Shown: one piece after another, positions 63,118 to 64,000 of the stretch
Position numbering within the stretch: position 1 is the first letter of the stretch
Layout: every line of letters starts with the position of its first letter
NCBI RefSeq assembly: GCF_019916085.1
Contig: NZ_CP049834.1
Coordinates: 651,501-715,500 of the forward strand
DNA: 64,000 nt
From: Aquirufa lenticrescens
GTDB taxonomy: Bacteria > Bacteroidota > Bacteroidia > Cytophagales > Spirosomataceae
Direction of reading: 5' to 3'
Translations under genes and position numbers: made by a program
The notes under the pieces: generated by a model
Database searches by the model: none
What the model was told of the DNA's origin: nothing
What the model saw: only the letters and a program-made list of their open reading frames with translations

Positions 63118-63985
63118 ATATAGAAGATAATAAATCTTGCTTGAAATCTGGTGTATTAGTTTTTATCTGCAATTGCTTGATACCAGCATCGTCTTTATAT
63201 ACAAATCTGTTGTCAAGGGTACATATTTGTGAAATCAAATTCTCAAGTGAATCTAAGGTAAGACACAAATATGAACCAAGAATTTTTCTGATTGAATCGA
63301 GATTTATTACCGTTTCATTTTCAAATGAGTCGCAGATAAAGTACATAAATAAGTAAGGTGAAATAGAGCTTTGCTCACCTAAATTAATCTTATAAACTAA
63401 TTCACCTGATTCGTTTCTTCTATTTGTTTTAGAAATCAAGTTTAGTTGTAATAATGGAGCATTAAAGTCATCTTCGACTGTTTTAATGTTTTTTATTGGA
63501 GCAACATAAGTTTTTAAAAATACATTGAAATCTGAAGAAAGGGTATTTTCTGAAACGGACTTAGTTCCATTTTGCTGAAGTCTTCTATTAATGTAGTTAA
63601 TGACTGACTTTTCGGAGAACTCTTGAGTTACCTTGTCCGCAAAGTAGTCTAAAAAAATAATTTTGAAGATTGAAGCATATTCATCCTTGCAAAGATGATA
63701 TTGCAAAAGCCATACTGAGCTTTCGTTCTCTAAAAAAATATCGTTTTCGATGATTTTTCGAGCAATGGGTGTTATTGCTCCGTCTGAATTAATCCACCCA
63801 AATGCCTTTAACCAATGGTGTATTGACTTTACCATATTTTTGCCGACACCAAGTTCGGTTATAGCAAATATGTCATCATTAAATGCATCAACTTCCTTTA
63901 TATCAAATAGTTGCACTCCTTTTGTCAGCCACTGTTCTTTACAATGAAATGTCTCGTGTCCTGAAAATCTTAAAAATTCTTTCAC
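63107..63985 (-). CDS. sspB: DUF4007 protein, SspB-like
   Basis: 292 residues. DUF4007 signature at the N-terminus: FSGHETFHCKEQWLTKG (7-23) then LGVGKNMVKSIHHWLKAFG (45-63), and LENESSVWLLQYHL. In SspABCD systems the corresponding protein nicks DNA and takes part in phosphorothioate installation. The ATG at 63985 lies 15 bases inside the window edge, and the N-terminal motif is complete, so the gene is probably whole. First gene of the sspBCD operon; its promoter is outside the window. Confidence 0.83.
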   Translation of the reverse strand: MKEFLRFSGHETFHCKEQWLTKGVQLFDIKEVDAFNDDIFAITELGVGKNMVKSIHHWLKAFGWINSDGAITPIARKIIENDIFLENESSVWLLQYHLCKDEYASIFKIIFLDYFADKVTQEFSEKSVINYINRRLQQNGTKSVSENTLSSDFNVFLKTYVAPIKNIKTVEDDFNAPLLQLNLISKTNRRNESGELVYKINLGEQSSISPYLFMYFICDSFENETVINLDSIRKILGSYLCLTLDSLENLISQICTLDNRFVYKDDAGIKQLQIKTNTPDFKQDLLSSIYEN

Positions 63986-64000
63986 TTTAATTAATTCATT

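Noticed and set aside
51925-63985. Classic DndABCDE/DndFGH system or BREX
   Set aside because: No DndB, DndD or DndE domain, and no PglX/PglZ/BrxL, is visible. The DUF4007, ATPase and PAPS-reductase order fits SspBCD better.

Overview
The window looks like a chromosome segment from a Bacteroidota bacterium, probably an aquatic member of the Cytophagales. The support is: two very large secreted proteins sharing a type IX secretion (T9SS) C-terminal sorting domain; many short lipoproteins and signal peptides of Bacteroidota style; starts with little Shine-Dalgarno signal and a few TAnnTTTG-like promoter elements; and a green-type proteorhodopsin next to blh and a lycopene cyclase. The genus is not determinable by eye.

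Layout. 1-10.4 kb: two tandem type-B carboxylesterases, a flavin reductase, a DUF1569 protein, a BaiN-type flavoprotein, a cupin, a class-C beta-lactamase-like serine hydrolase, a PHB-depolymerase-like esterase and a GH30 glycanase. 10.4-14.1 kb: the light-harvesting block on the minus strand (small membrane protein, lycopene cyclase, Blh, proteorhodopsin, terminator, thioesterase). 14.1-31.7 kb: mixed metabolism, including a sugar isomerase-like protein, GH10 xylanase, an AraC-type membrane regulator, two glycosyltransferase-like genes, an M19 dipeptidase, a PQQ-dependent dehydrogenase fused to cytochrome c, a DUF1080 protein, a SOUL protein, three proline-iminopeptidase-like hydrolases, several NTF2/SnoaL-like secreted proteins and two paralogous membrane proteins. 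A broken zeta-toxin gene with an antitoxin-like partner sits at 21.7-22.1 kb. 31.8-50.7 kb: an orphan HigA/HI1420-type antidote between palindromes, a PH-domain protein, two giant FG-GAP/TSP3/Ig-like T9SS substrates with a near-identical 687-bp 3' part, a DUF1624 protein, a second GH30, an FG-GAP lipoprotein and a few small accessory genes.

51-64 kb is the most interesting part. It is a defence island, visibly richer in A/T than the left half of the window, made of two convergent operons that overlap by 8 bp at their 3' ends. The plus-strand operon encodes a WYL regulator (preceded by tandem palindromes), a cysteine desulfurase (SspA-like), a TerB-like protein of unknown function, a DEAD/DEAH helicase, a GHKL (MORC-like) ATPase and a PLD-family nuclease. 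The minus-strand operon encodes a DUF4007 protein, a large P-loop ATPase and a PAPS-reductase/PP-loop protein with extra cysteines, in the sspB-sspC-sspD order. Together they look like a single-strand DNA phosphorothioation system (SspABCD) with a helicase/GHKL/PLD effector module of SspFGH type, plus an additional TerB-like component. The modification operon would mark self DNA with sulfur and the other operon would attack unmarked DNA. The Ssp assignment rests on gene content, motifs and order; the effector role is inference.
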